20,044 nt of DNA. Origin: a virus. The first letter of the stretch is position 1; every line of letters begins with the position of its first letter. Both the position numbers and the translations under genes were made by a program. The stretch spans positions 1 to 20,044 of IMG/VR virus record IMGVR_UViG_3300021425_000248. One strand, given 5' to 3'. Shown here piece after piece: positions 6,786 through 13,820 of the stretch. The notes beneath the pieces were generated by a model, which saw only the letters and a program-made list of their open reading frames with translations, searched no databases and was not told the origin of the DNA.

Positions 6786-7585
6786 CAGTCAGATTTAAAA
6801 GTTTTATTACCGAATCAGTCGGTGCAAAAGGACTAGCATACGAAAAGAAAGTTTTCGATGCAATGAAGTCTGCTGGAGTGAAGGGATTAGACGTTGGTAG
6901 TAAACCAGGTGCAGGATACAGTAATCAAGGCGCAGGTGATATTGAAGCATTATACAACGGTAAAGAATTCAATATCGAAATCAAATTAGACAAGAATGCT
7001 CAAATGGGCGGTACGTCTATACGAATAGATACATTAAATAAGACCCACACTTTAGTCAAACCGGATGCGGTAGACGATGACGCCATTCCATTTTTTATAG
7101 AAGCGGCAAAAAAGCAAGACAAAGCACTTAAAGAATGGGTCAACTTTATTCGTAAGCAAGAGCCAGTAGCATTTCACAAAAAAACACCATACACAATTCC
7201 TTTCGGTTCAGTCACTAAAGAAGCGTGGTCAGCGGCACAGAAAGCTGGCTATCTTGGTAAGATGAACGCAATCCAATCTTTCGACTCAGCAAAAACAATA
7301 GCTAAAGCATATAACCGAAAGAATGTGTATTATATACAAATCGGTAAAGCAGGTCTTTTTTATCTAGGAAGCAATCCCTTAAAATTAGATGTTCCAGAAT
7401 ATAAAGGATCTGTTAATATCGAATTTAGATTAGGACCATCTGGAAGTAAAGCAAGAAAAATAGAAGGCGAAGACTATCGTGTTGTTGGCGCTGGATATCG
7501 TTGTCAAGGCAGACTGAAGACTAATATCAAGTCTAAGTACAGTCTCGATAATCCCGAAGACGTAAAGAAATTATTTGGAGCATAG
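6782..7585 (+). CDS. PD-(D/E)XK nuclease-like protein with head-targeting-like leader
   Basis: This gene encodes a 267-residue protein. The N-terminus MTVRFKSFITESVG resembles the T4 capsid targeting leader (MKTYxEFIAEA), with a prohead-protease-like site I-T-E before S12. The mature part begins AKGLAYEKKVFDAMKSAG and contains the expected restriction-like nuclease residues: E21 in the first helix, D53 (GAGDIEAL), then E66 and K68 in FNIEIKLD. The order and spacing fit an active PD-(D/E)XK core, which cuts DNA with a metal ion. The remainder (about 90 to 267) is unassigned, with strands near YYIQIGKAGLFYLG and a basic C-terminal half. It overlaps the preceding gene by ATGA, and its end contains the ribosome site GGAG for the ligase-like gene. 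The nuclease call is probable; packaging into the head is an inference from the leader. Confidence 0.75.
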   Translation: MTVRFKSFITESVGAKGLAYEKKVFDAMKSAGVKGLDVGSKPGAGYSNQGAGDIEALYNGKEFNIEIKLDKNAQMGGTSIRIDTLNKTHTLVKPDAVDDDAIPFFIEAAKKQDKALKEWVNFIRKQEPVAFHKKTPYTIPFGSVTKEAWSAAQKAGYLGKMNAIQSFDSAKTIAKAYNRKNVYYIQIGKAGLFYLGSNPLKLDVPEYKGSVNIEFRLGPSGSKARKIEGEDYRVVGAGYRCQGRLKTNIKSKYSLDNPEDVKKLFGA

Positions 7586-7586
7586 A

Positions 7587-8816
7587 ATGCAACGCCTTTC
7601 ATCATTTTTGACTGAAGACAAAAACACTCACATGGAACACCTCGAAGACAACTTGCTAAATGCAGGTGTCGATGGAGCAAGACAGTCTATAAACTATCTA
7701 CGATCTCTACGTGATATGTTGGCAGGTAATTCTCGTTCCGCAGTTAATGTAACTGTCAAATGGGACGGTGCTCCAGCAGTGTTTGCAGGCATTGATCCTT
7801 CAGACGGTAAGTTTTTTGTTGCGAAGAAAGGCATCTTCAATAAGAACCCTAAGGTCTATAAGACTAAAGCGGATGTTGATGCTGATACAAAAGGTGATTT
7901 GAATATAAAAATGAATTTGGCATTGAAACATTTGCCATCTATGAATATTAAAGGAGTGATACAAGGTGATTTCCTATATGCGAAGAAAGATATTAAGAAA
8001 GTGGAGATTGATGGAGAATCGTATATTACTTTTCATCCTAATACGATTGTTTACGCTATACCAGCGAAAAGCCCGCTTGCTTCTAAAATCCTCAGATCCG
8101 AGATCGGTGTGGTTTGGCACACTAACTACAGAGGAAAATCTTTTGAATCAATGTCAGCGTCTTTTGGAGAAAAGATCGCAAGCAATCTCAAAGACACGAG
8201 GTCAGTCTGGTCAGTAGACGCAGTATATAAAGATGTAACTGGTAACGCCACAATGACAAAAACAGAGACAGATGCGGTTACTCTGCTATTATCAGCCGCA
8301 GGTAAACAATTCAATAAAGTAAACAAAGCAACGTTTGATGGCATAACAGAGAACGAAGAGTTGCTTACAAGAGTTAAAACATATCTGAACGTAAAAGTAC
8401 GTGCAGGTGAAAAGATTGCAGATCCTTCTAAGTTTGTTACTGACATGGTAAGCTGGATCTATGAGTACTACCAAAAAGAAATTGACAAACTAAAGTCCGA
8501 AAAAGGTAAAGCCGGTAGAGCGGAAAGACGAAAAGAAGTAATGGCATATTTTTCAAACGTTGACAAGTCTCAAATTGTCGCATTGTTTGAACTGTATAAT
8601 ATGATCGTTGAAATAAAACTACTCATTATCAGTAAGCTAGACAAAGCAAAGGCTATTGGCACTTTCTTAAAAACAAAAGATGGTTATAAAGTCACAGAAC
8701 AAGAGGGCTTTGTTGCAATCGATAGAATGGGTAAGAATGCAGTTAAGCTTGTAGATCGAATGGGCTTCTCAAAAGCAAACTTCTCAGATGAGTTCATCAA
8801 GGGCTGGCAGAAGTAA
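7587..8816 (+). CDS. KxDG ligase/nucleotidyltransferase-like protein
   Basis: This gene encodes a 409-residue protein from ATG 7587, six bases after GGAG (7577-7580). It opens MQRLSSFLTEDKN, again like a head-targeting leader with L-T-E at residues 8 to 10. The motif VKWDGAP (K58, D60, G61) matches motif I (KxDG) of DNA/RNA ligases and capping enzymes, where the lysine carries the nucleotide. Further conserved blocks are GVIQGDFLY (123-131, similar to motif III), ITFHPNTIVYAI, and IGVVWHTNY (173-181, possibly motif IV). A helical C-terminal half follows. I recall this family in marine T4-like phages as an uncharacterised domain (possibly DUF6267; not checked). Joining of DNA or RNA ends is the likely reaction, but substrate and activity are inferred. 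It directly follows a nuclease-like gene. Confidence 0.7.
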   Translation: MQRLSSFLTEDKNTHMEHLEDNLLNAGVDGARQSINYLRSLRDMLAGNSRSAVNVTVKWDGAPAVFAGIDPSDGKFFVAKKGIFNKNPKVYKTKADVDADTKGDLNIKMNLALKHLPSMNIKGVIQGDFLYAKKDIKKVEIDGESYITFHPNTIVYAIPAKSPLASKILRSEIGVVWHTNYRGKSFESMSASFGEKIASNLKDTRSVWSVDAVYKDVTGNATMTKTETDAVTLLLSAAGKQFNKVNKATFDGITENEELLTRVKTYLNVKVRAGEKIADPSKFVTDMVSWIYEYYQKEIDKLKSEKGKAGRAERRKEVMAYFSNVDKSQIVALFELYNMIVEIKLLIISKLDKAKAIGTFLKTKDGYKVTEQEGFVAIDRMGKNAVKLVDRMGFSKANFSDEFIKGWQK

Positions 8817-8873
8817 GTCATTTGCCGCATCACGGGTATTCGGATTTAGCATCACAAAAAATCACTTTTAGTG

Positions 8874-8881
8874 TATAAATA
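8874..8881 (+). promoter_or_regulatory. Late promoter, perfect TATAAATA
   Basis: This is an exact match to the T4 late consensus, 52 bases before the GTG at 8933. An 8-bp inverted repeat (8884-8891 with 8897-8904, TGTCAA/TTGACA core) lies at the expected start of the transcript and may form a leader hairpin. Confidence 0.8.
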
Positions 8882-8932
8882 AATGTGTCAACAAGATTGA
8901 CATAAACACAACATACACATAAGGAGATGAAT

Positions 8933-9184
8933 GTGACGCAAATGGTACTTACTGCCGCAAGCTTTCTCAATCTATCATTCATCGTAGACATTTACATGAA
9001 CGTAATGAAGCGATGGTCTGATCGAAGAGAAGTTAAAAGAACAATCAAAGAATTAAACAAACTTACAGACCGTGATCTAAGAGATTTAGGTATTAGTCGT
9101 GGAGAAATATATTCCGTAGCCACCGGAGCATGGAGCAGAGATTCTGAAATTCGTACAAATGAAAATTTACGGGGGTGGGTCTAA
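8933..9184 (+). CDS. DUF1127-containing small protein
   Basis: This gene encodes an 83-residue protein. I choose GTG at 8933 because it is six bases after AAGGAG (8921-8926); the in-frame ATG at 8927 directly abuts that site and ATG 8942 is too far. Residues about 35 to 65 (VKRTIKELNKLTDRDLRDLG, then ISRGEIYSVATG) match the DUF1127 pattern 'T..EL..L.DREL.DIGISRGEI'. DUF1127 proteins are small arginine-rich bacterial proteins. Some are reported to bind RNA and to affect RNA turnover and metabolism in alphaproteobacteria. The N-terminal part has a hydrophobic helix (MVLTAASFLNLSFIVDIYM). It is probably taken from a host and made late in infection. RNA interaction in this phage is an inference. 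It is joined to the next gene by TAATG. Confidence 0.8.
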   Translation: MTQMVLTAASFLNLSFIVDIYMNVMKRWSDRREVKRTIKELNKLTDRDLRDLGISRGEIYSVATGAWSRDSEIRTNENLRGWV

Positions 9185-9363
9185 TGACAGCTTTAGTAAG
9201 CAACTATGTATTTTCACCTTTATCGGGATTGTGGTCTTCACTAGATCGGTATTCGCAGATGGTGGGTTACTCACGGGCAGCGGCGGAACTCGCAAGGCAG
9301 GGTTACCACGAGGAATCGAAACAGTGCATGATGTATCTCAAAGAGGTCATGTCCAGTAAATGA
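9184..9363 (+). CDS. Small partner protein of the DUF1127 gene
   Basis: This gene encodes a 59-residue protein from ATG 9184, overlapping the DUF1127 stop by one base (TAATG). The ribosome site is the G-rich run GGGGGTGGG (9171-9179). An earlier in-frame GTG at 9175 lies inside that run. The protein begins MTALVSNYVFSPLSGLWSSL, and its second half, GYSRAAAELARQGYHEESK, resembles the 'YxRAAxxLAxxGYHEEAK' segment of small proteins found with DUF1127 genes in proteobacteria. That memory is not checked. The two genes seem to have been acquired as a pair. No catalytic motif is visible; it is probably a helical accessory protein. Confidence 0.7.
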   Translation: MTALVSNYVFSPLSGLWSSLDRYSQMVGYSRAAAELARQGYHEESKQCMMYLKEVMSSK

Positions 9364-9369
9364 TAAATA
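9362..9369 (+). promoter_or_regulatory. Possible late promoter, GATAAATA
   Basis: This box matches the consensus at seven of eight positions, with the usual following G, but it overlaps the stop of the preceding gene and lies only 19 bases before a strong terminator hairpin. It could drive the 9433 gene by read-through, or be a chance match. Confidence 0.4.
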
Positions 9370-9387
9370 GACTATGAAGTCTAACAA

Positions 9388-9416
9388 AAAGCAGGCTTCT
9401 TGCCTGCTTTCGCTTT
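9388..9416 (+). terminator. Rho-independent terminator
   Basis: AAAGCAGGC (9388-9396) and GCCTGCTTT (9402-9410) form a perfect 9-bp stem around TTCTT, followed by CGCTTTTAT. An A-run lies on the left side (AACAAAAA), so it could stop transcription from both directions. It closes the DUF1127 group. Confidence 0.85.
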
Positions 9417-9432
9417 TATAAAGGAGAATATT

Positions 9433-9594
9433 ATGAATTGGTTAAAAAACAGATTAATGGAACGCACATCTTGGGATGGTGGAGTTCTTATCGCAGTTGG
9501 AGTAATCGCTCTTATGTTTCAAGGTTTAATCGGCTGGGCAGCATATGGTGCAATTGCTTATGGTATCTTTACATTAGTTAAATCAGAGGATTAA
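9433..9594 (+). CDS. Small membrane protein, 53 residues
   Basis: The start is ATG 9433, six bases after AAGGAG (9421-9426); the upstream extension of this frame runs through the terminator and is not real. The product begins MNWLKNRLMERTSWDGGVL and then has two short hydrophobic stretches (VLIAVGVIALMFQGLIG and WAAYGAIAYGIFTLV), enough for one long or two short membrane passes. It ends KSED. I recognise the NRLMERTSWDG start from small membrane proteins of marine phages. Function is unknown to me; a holin-like role is possible since a lysin gene is present at 13821. It is followed after two bases by the 9597 gene. Confidence 0.8.
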   Translation: MNWLKNRLMERTSWDGGVLIAVGVIALMFQGLIGWAAYGAIAYGIFTLVKSED

Positions 9595-9596
9595 TT

Positions 9597-10076
9597 ATGG
9601 AATTTGTTGATATGACAAAGAATGAACTTGAGGCATATGGTCGCACAGTTGGCATTGAATTGGATAGAAGACTTACTAAAGCAGTGCTTATTGAACAACT
9701 TAATGAGCATATTGAAAATGCTGAAGTTGAACTTTCAGATGAATTGAGTGATCCTGTATATCTAGATGCAGAGATTGAAGAGGAAGATTTTCCAATAACT
9801 GGTGAAGATCATCCATTAATGCCAAAAGAAATGCCAGCTATTAAAGAAGAGCCTGTAGATCCTTTGGTTGCAATTCAAGCAGAAAAAGACGCAAGGCGTG
9901 GCATTCAAAACTATTCGGAAATGCTACGTCAAGCAGAAGAAAAATATCAGATACTAAAAGATAAGCGTATCAGTGCTGAAGTATTAGAACTAGAAGCACT
10001 TACAGAAGTGGAGGTTGCTAGAAAAAATCTAGCTAGTGTCCAGAAGGCATGGGAAGACAGTAAGGAACTACTGTAA
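9597..10076 (+). CDS. Protein with SAP-like N-terminus and C-terminal coiled coil
   Basis: This gene encodes a 159-residue acidic protein. Residues 5 to 38 (DMTKNELEAYGRTVGIELDR, then RLTKAVLIEQLNEHI) look like a SAP or HeH fold, a short helix-extended-helix domain that binds DNA in many proteins. An acidic, proline-containing linker (about 40 to 90) follows, then a long helix with heptad spacing (AEEKYQILKDKRISAEVLEL to the end). This could be a DNA-associated virion or tail-assembly factor. It has a short gap to the membrane protein before it. The start has no strong SD (TTAATT), so coupling to the upstream gene is likely. The SAP assignment is based on the pattern K-x-E-L-x(n)-G-I-E-L-x(4-6)-K only. 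Confidence 0.7.
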   Translation: MEFVDMTKNELEAYGRTVGIELDRRLTKAVLIEQLNEHIENAEVELSDELSDPVYLDAEIEEEDFPITGEDHPLMPKEMPAIKEEPVDPLVAIQAEKDARRGIQNYSEMLRQAEEKYQILKDKRISAEVLELEALTEVEVARKNLASVQKAWEDSKELL

Positions 10077-10078
10077 TT

Positions 10079-10086
10079 TATAAATA
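10079..10086 (+). promoter_or_regulatory. Late promoter, perfect TATAAATA
   Basis: This is an exact late consensus followed by GTAC, three bases after the preceding stop and 57 bases before the 10143 start. The leader between contains GTAG/CTAC inverted repeats (about 10105-10133) that could form small alternative hairpins. The ribosome site is GAGGAAAA. Confidence 0.8.
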
Positions 10087-10142
10087 GTACATAACACATC
10101 GTTGTAGTAAGACTACGGTAAACCTACGATAGAGGAAAAGAA

Positions 10143-13100
10143 ATGCAAGACGATTCTATGGAAAATCCAGAGGCAAACTCTGGTGAAGAAACGACTTCTA
10201 AAAAGAAGACGGATAAGACAGAGAAGTCAAAGAAGACTTCGAAGAAAGTGAAAGATGAACTCTTAGTGAAGAACGCTATTGAGATCAATCCCAAGCTTGA
10301 AGAAGCTCCAAACAAGACAGTGGTTTTGGGTTGGGGCAGAATGAATCCAATTACTGTTGGACATGAAAAGCTAGTCAACAAAATCAAATCTGTCGCAAGA
10401 TCAGAAGCGGCAACACCACTGATCTATGTTTCTCATAGCCAAGACGCTAAGAAAAATCCTCTAGACTACGATGATAAGATCATGCTTGCAAAGAAAGCAT
10501 TCGGCAACATCATCGTAAAGTCCAATGCTCGTACTATCATCCAAATCATGCAAGAGTTGCAGAAGAAATTCTCTAAGGTAATTCTCGTTGTTGGACAAGA
10601 TCGAATCAAGCAATTCGATGAACTACTCAACAAGTACAACGGTAAAGACTACAACTTCGACAATATCTCTATTGTATCTGCTGGTGATCGTGACCCAGAC
10701 TCAGAGGGAGTTGAGGGCATGTCTGCATCTAAGATGAGAGCCGCAGCCTCGCAAGGCGATTTCAAAAAATTCAAAACAGGTCTACCTCGAAGACTCCAAT
10801 CAGATGCACAAGATGTATATGATATGGTACGTGGTGGCATGAAGATCGCTGAGATGCTAGAACTTGATGAAGCATTAACTATCCAACAAAGACGCATGAG
10901 AGCAATCACAATGCGTAAGTACAAGTCTAAGATTGCTCAAGGTCGCAGACGTATGGCTAAGAAAGCCGCTTCAATGGACAAGTTGAAGTTACGTGCAAGA
11001 AAGGCTGCCATTAAAATCATTCGTAAGAAAGTTGCTGGAAAGAAGGGCGAGAAGTACAATAGCCTATCTCCTTCTGAGAAGATGCTTATTGATAAGCGAG
11101 TGGCAACAAAGAAATCTGCAATCGACAGAATCGCAAAGAAGTTACTGCCAAAAGTCAGAAAAGCAGACCTTGCTAAACTGTCAGGTAAAAAGATAAATGA
11201 AGAGTTTGAATCATTCTTAATGAACGAAGAATTCACTGCACTGTTCGAAGAGCCTACTACAGGACAAGACCCAGATATCAAAGATAAGAAGGGTACACAG
11301 CCTGCAGTATACTACAAGGGTCTGGCAAAGTCAACTAAAGACAAGCGTGACGCACATTTCAAAAAGCATGGCAAAAAAGATGATGACGATAACTCAGCAT
11401 ACAAGCCTGCACCAGGTGATGCAGAAGCAGAGACTAAGCCATCAAAGCACACTAAGCGATATCATCAAATGTTTGGCAAAGAAGGCGCTGTTAAATTAGA
11501 TCGCCGCTTTCGTGCATTCAGACAACGCAAAGAAGAAGTTGAACTAGACGAAATTACTATTAAAACTGATGCGGAAAAACGTCTAAAGACTCAACACAAA
11601 GATGAGAGAGAAAACCTTTCTAAAGAGCATGAGCGTGAAATGGACGCACTGTTGACTAGAGAGTTACGTAAAAAAATTACAAGTATCAACAAAGAAGAGT
11701 TTGATACCGATGATGCTCTAATTCAGTTTATTGAAGAGACTACAAACGACATCTTTGATCAAGTATCACTTGATGAAGCAAAGGGCAATGAAGGTCTAAA
11801 GAAGAAAGCTGAAAAGTCTGGAATGCCACTTAGCATTCTACGTCAAGTATATAACAGAGGCATTGCCGCTTGGAAAACTGGTCATAGACCTGGTACTACT
11901 CCACAGCAATGGGGCTTTGCACGTGTTAACTCTTTCATTACTAAATCATCAGGCACATGGGGCAAAGCAGACGCAGACCTAGCCGCTAAAGTACGTGGCT
12001 CTTCTAAGAAAGAAGAGATAGAAGAAAAGTTAAAAGTATCTGATGGAGTAGGTGCATGGGTTAAGGATTTCCAAAAATCAGACGCACCACAATTTGCAGG
12101 TAAGTCAGATGAGAAGATTCGTCAAATGGCAATCGCCGCTTTCATTGATGCGAAACAAAGCTTAGAAGAAGGTGCGGTATCTCCTGCACAACGTGCCGCT
12201 ATTGCTATCTCTAAGAAAGCAAAAGCCGGCAAGCCTGGATACGACAGTGAAGGTAAATCTTTAAAAGAAAAAGATGATCCTTGCTGGGATTCCCATGAGC
12301 AAAGAGGCATGAAAAAGAAAAACGGTAAGCTAGTGCCTAACTGTGTGCCTAAAAACGAAGAAGTTTCAGTCGATGATATGTTTGAGGAATTCGTAGAGAG
12401 TAAAGATGCGGCTGAAGGATATGTGGTAAATAAAGTTAAGTCTGTTACAGTTAATAAAAAGGCATATCAACATGCACTGAAAACATTAAAAGATTTGATT
12501 ACTCGTAAGAAGAAAGAAGCCGGCGGTAGAGGCATGAAGCATGGATCTGGTTACTATGCTCAACAGATTGCCAAGACTTACAGTAACGTAGATCATAAAG
12601 TACTACACAATATGTTAGGTGAAAAGTATGTTATTGAAGTTGGAGGTGCAGGAGATAGAGGTACTGAAAAAGTTACTAAGCGTTACAAGAAAGATACTCC
12701 TGGTGAAAGCGTATCAGAGAGCGAAGGACCAGTGCCTAAGCCAATCTCTCAGATGACAGATAAGCAGAAAGAGGATCTAAGACACAAGCAAGCCGCAGAG
12801 CGTGAACGCAATCTACGTAGAATCAAGCAAGGCAATACTGAAGCAGAACGTAAGCGTAAAGCCGCTGATCGTGAGCGTAGACTAGCACAGAATATGAAAA
12901 AATTAAAGGATATGCGTAAATCTGATAAGTCTTGGGGTAAATCAAGCGCATTTGATCATCACGAGGAAGTAGAACTTGATGATTTATTCGAATCACATTT
13001 CAGCGAAGAAGTTACACAAAAACAGTTGAACGATTTAGAACGATTCGCTGATAGATTGCTTGACAAGTTTGGCATTGACGTAGAATTCACTAAGCATTTT

Positions 13101-13364
13101 GCAGATAGAATGAATGATGCCCGCAATAAGCCTGCTATCACAATCGCTGAACTTCAGAGAGTGTTTAAAAAGATCGCAAAGAACAAAGCGAAGAACATTC
13201 GTCAAAATCCTGACATTGAAGCAGTGCTTAAAGATATTCAGGCAGACTTGAACTTGCCTATCGTCATTAACTACGATAGTGAAAAGGACGAGTATGAAGT
13301 AGTTAACAAAACTATTATGCGTAAGAAGAACTTTGGTACATCAAGCAAAGTGATTAAGGTATGA
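10143..13364 (+). CDS. Multi-module protein with NMN-adenylyltransferase-like domain
   Basis: This gene encodes 1073 residues in one frame. A charged Lys/Glu-rich lead (1-55) is followed by a nucleotidyltransferase fold (about 57-235): GRMNPITVGHEKL (65-77) carries the (T/H)xGH motif, LVVGQDRIKQFDELL is the middle block, and GMSASKMR (192-199) matches the ISxSxxR end motif. It resembles NMN adenylyltransferase, which makes NAD from NMN and ATP; the true substrate is unknown. Next come separate modules joined by sites like L-D-E: an Arg/Lys-rich block (244-345), a basic module ending RRFRAFRQRKEEVELDE (375-470), a coiled coil (475-510), a GLKKKAEKSG module (546-620) that I recall as DUF5824, PAQRAAIAISKKAKAGKPGY with CWDSHEQRGMKKK (679-735), a helical YYAQQIAKTY module (760-850), a charged helix (870-925) and a C-terminal EFTKHFADRM module (951-1073). 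Probably a packaged, cleaved head protein. Confidence 0.75.
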   Translation: MQDDSMENPEANSGEETTSKKKTDKTEKSKKTSKKVKDELLVKNAIEINPKLEEAPNKTVVLGWGRMNPITVGHEKLVNKIKSVARSEAATPLIYVSHSQDAKKNPLDYDDKIMLAKKAFGNIIVKSNARTIIQIMQELQKKFSKVILVVGQDRIKQFDELLNKYNGKDYNFDNISIVSAGDRDPDSEGVEGMSASKMRAAASQGDFKKFKTGLPRRLQSDAQDVYDMVRGGMKIAEMLELDEALTIQQRRMRAITMRKYKSKIAQGRRRMAKKAASMDKLKLRARKAAIKIIRKKVAGKKGEKYNSLSPSEKMLIDKRVATKKSAIDRIAKKLLPKVRKADLAKLSGKKINEEFESFLMNEEFTALFEEPTTGQDPDIKDKKGTQPAVYYKGLAKSTKDKRDAHFKKHGKKDDDDNSAYKPAPGDAEAETKPSKHTKRYHQMFGKEGAVKLDRRFRAFRQRKEEVELDEITIKTDAEKRLKTQHKDERENLSKEHEREMDALLTRELRKKITSINKEEFDTDDALIQFIEETTNDIFDQVSLDEAKGNEGLKKKAEKSGMPLSILRQVYNRGIAAWKTGHRPGTTPQQWGFARVNSFITKSSGTWGKADADLAAKVRGSSKKEEIEEKLKVSDGVGAWVKDFQKSDAPQFAGKSDEKIRQMAIAAFIDAKQSLEEGAVSPAQRAAIAISKKAKAGKPGYDSEGKSLKEKDDPCWDSHEQRGMKKKNGKLVPNCVPKNEEVSVDDMFEEFVESKDAAEGYVVNKVKSVTVNKKAYQHALKTLKDLITRKKKEAGGRGMKHGSGYYAQQIAKTYSNVDHKVLHNMLGEKYVIEVGGAGDRGTEKVTKRYKKDTPGESVSESEGPVPKPISQMTDKQKEDLRHKQAAERERNLRRIKQGNTEAERKRKAADRERRLAQNMKKLKDMRKSDKSWGKSSAFDHHEEVELDDLFESHFSEEVTQKQLNDLERFADRLLDKFGIDVEFTKHFADRMNDARNKPAITIAELQRVFKKIAKNKAKNIRQNPDIEAVLKDIQADLNLPIVINYDSEKDEYEVVNKTIMRKKNFGTSSKVIKV

Positions 13365-13819
13365 AGAAGTTTAAAAACTTTGTAGCAGAACTTAAGGTCT
13401 ATGAGCCTAAGTCAACTGACACTCTCGGATTTACGAGAGATAAGATGCCACAAGTCCGATCGCAAGATTATGATGGACTGATTAAGCATCTGAAGAAGAA
13501 TAACGTGGGCGTCAGAAAAAGAAAAGTGCCTGCAAAGAGTTTGAAGCCTATTCAGAAAGAGTTTAACAAAGATAAGGTTGTAGGGGCAATCGCTAAGATC
13601 AAGACTCTTGGTCAAGCAAAACCTCTGATTGTGAGCAAAGATAACTATATCATTGATGGTCATCACAGATGGTTAGCCGCTAGAAATGTAGGTGGAGATA
13701 TCGATATCATGCAAGCAGATGTGAAAGTCCATGAATTATTAAAACACGTGTACAGCTACCCAAAGACTTTCACAAAAAAGATACACGAAGGGAATGAAAA
13801 TGTTTTGGAGAAAAAATAA
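13361..13819 (+). CDS. ParB/sulfiredoxin-like protein with head-targeting-like leader
   Basis: This gene encodes a 152-residue protein. It starts MKKFKNFVAELKVYEPK, very close in pattern to the T4 capsid targeting leader (MKTYxEFIAEA), with V-A-E at residues 8-10. Residues about 60 to 125 match a ParB-like fold: KPIQKEFNKDKVVGAIAKIK, then QAKPLIVSKDNYIIDGHHRW, where I98-D99-G100-H101-H102-R103-W104 is the hallmark box of this superfamily. Members bind DNA, hydrolyse CTP or act as nucleases; which applies here is not shown. A basic C-terminal segment follows. It overlaps the modular protein gene by ATGA. A packaged DNA-acting protein is plausible, and a regulator is the main alternative. Confidence 0.75.
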   Translation: MKKFKNFVAELKVYEPKSTDTLGFTRDKMPQVRSQDYDGLIKHLKKNNVGVRKRKVPAKSLKPIQKEFNKDKVVGAIAKIKTLGQAKPLIVSKDNYIIDGHHRWLAARNVGGDIDIMQADVKVHELLKHVYSYPKTFTKKIHEGNENVLEKK

Positions 13820-13820
13820 A

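Noticed and set aside
8897-8902. TTGACA as a -35 box before the DUF1127 gene
   Set aside because: No -10 box at suitable spacing. The hexamer is one arm of the leader hairpin.
9400-9432. Extension of the 9433 membrane protein upstream
   Set aside because: It would be read through the terminator stem, and AAGGAG clearly sets ATG 9433.
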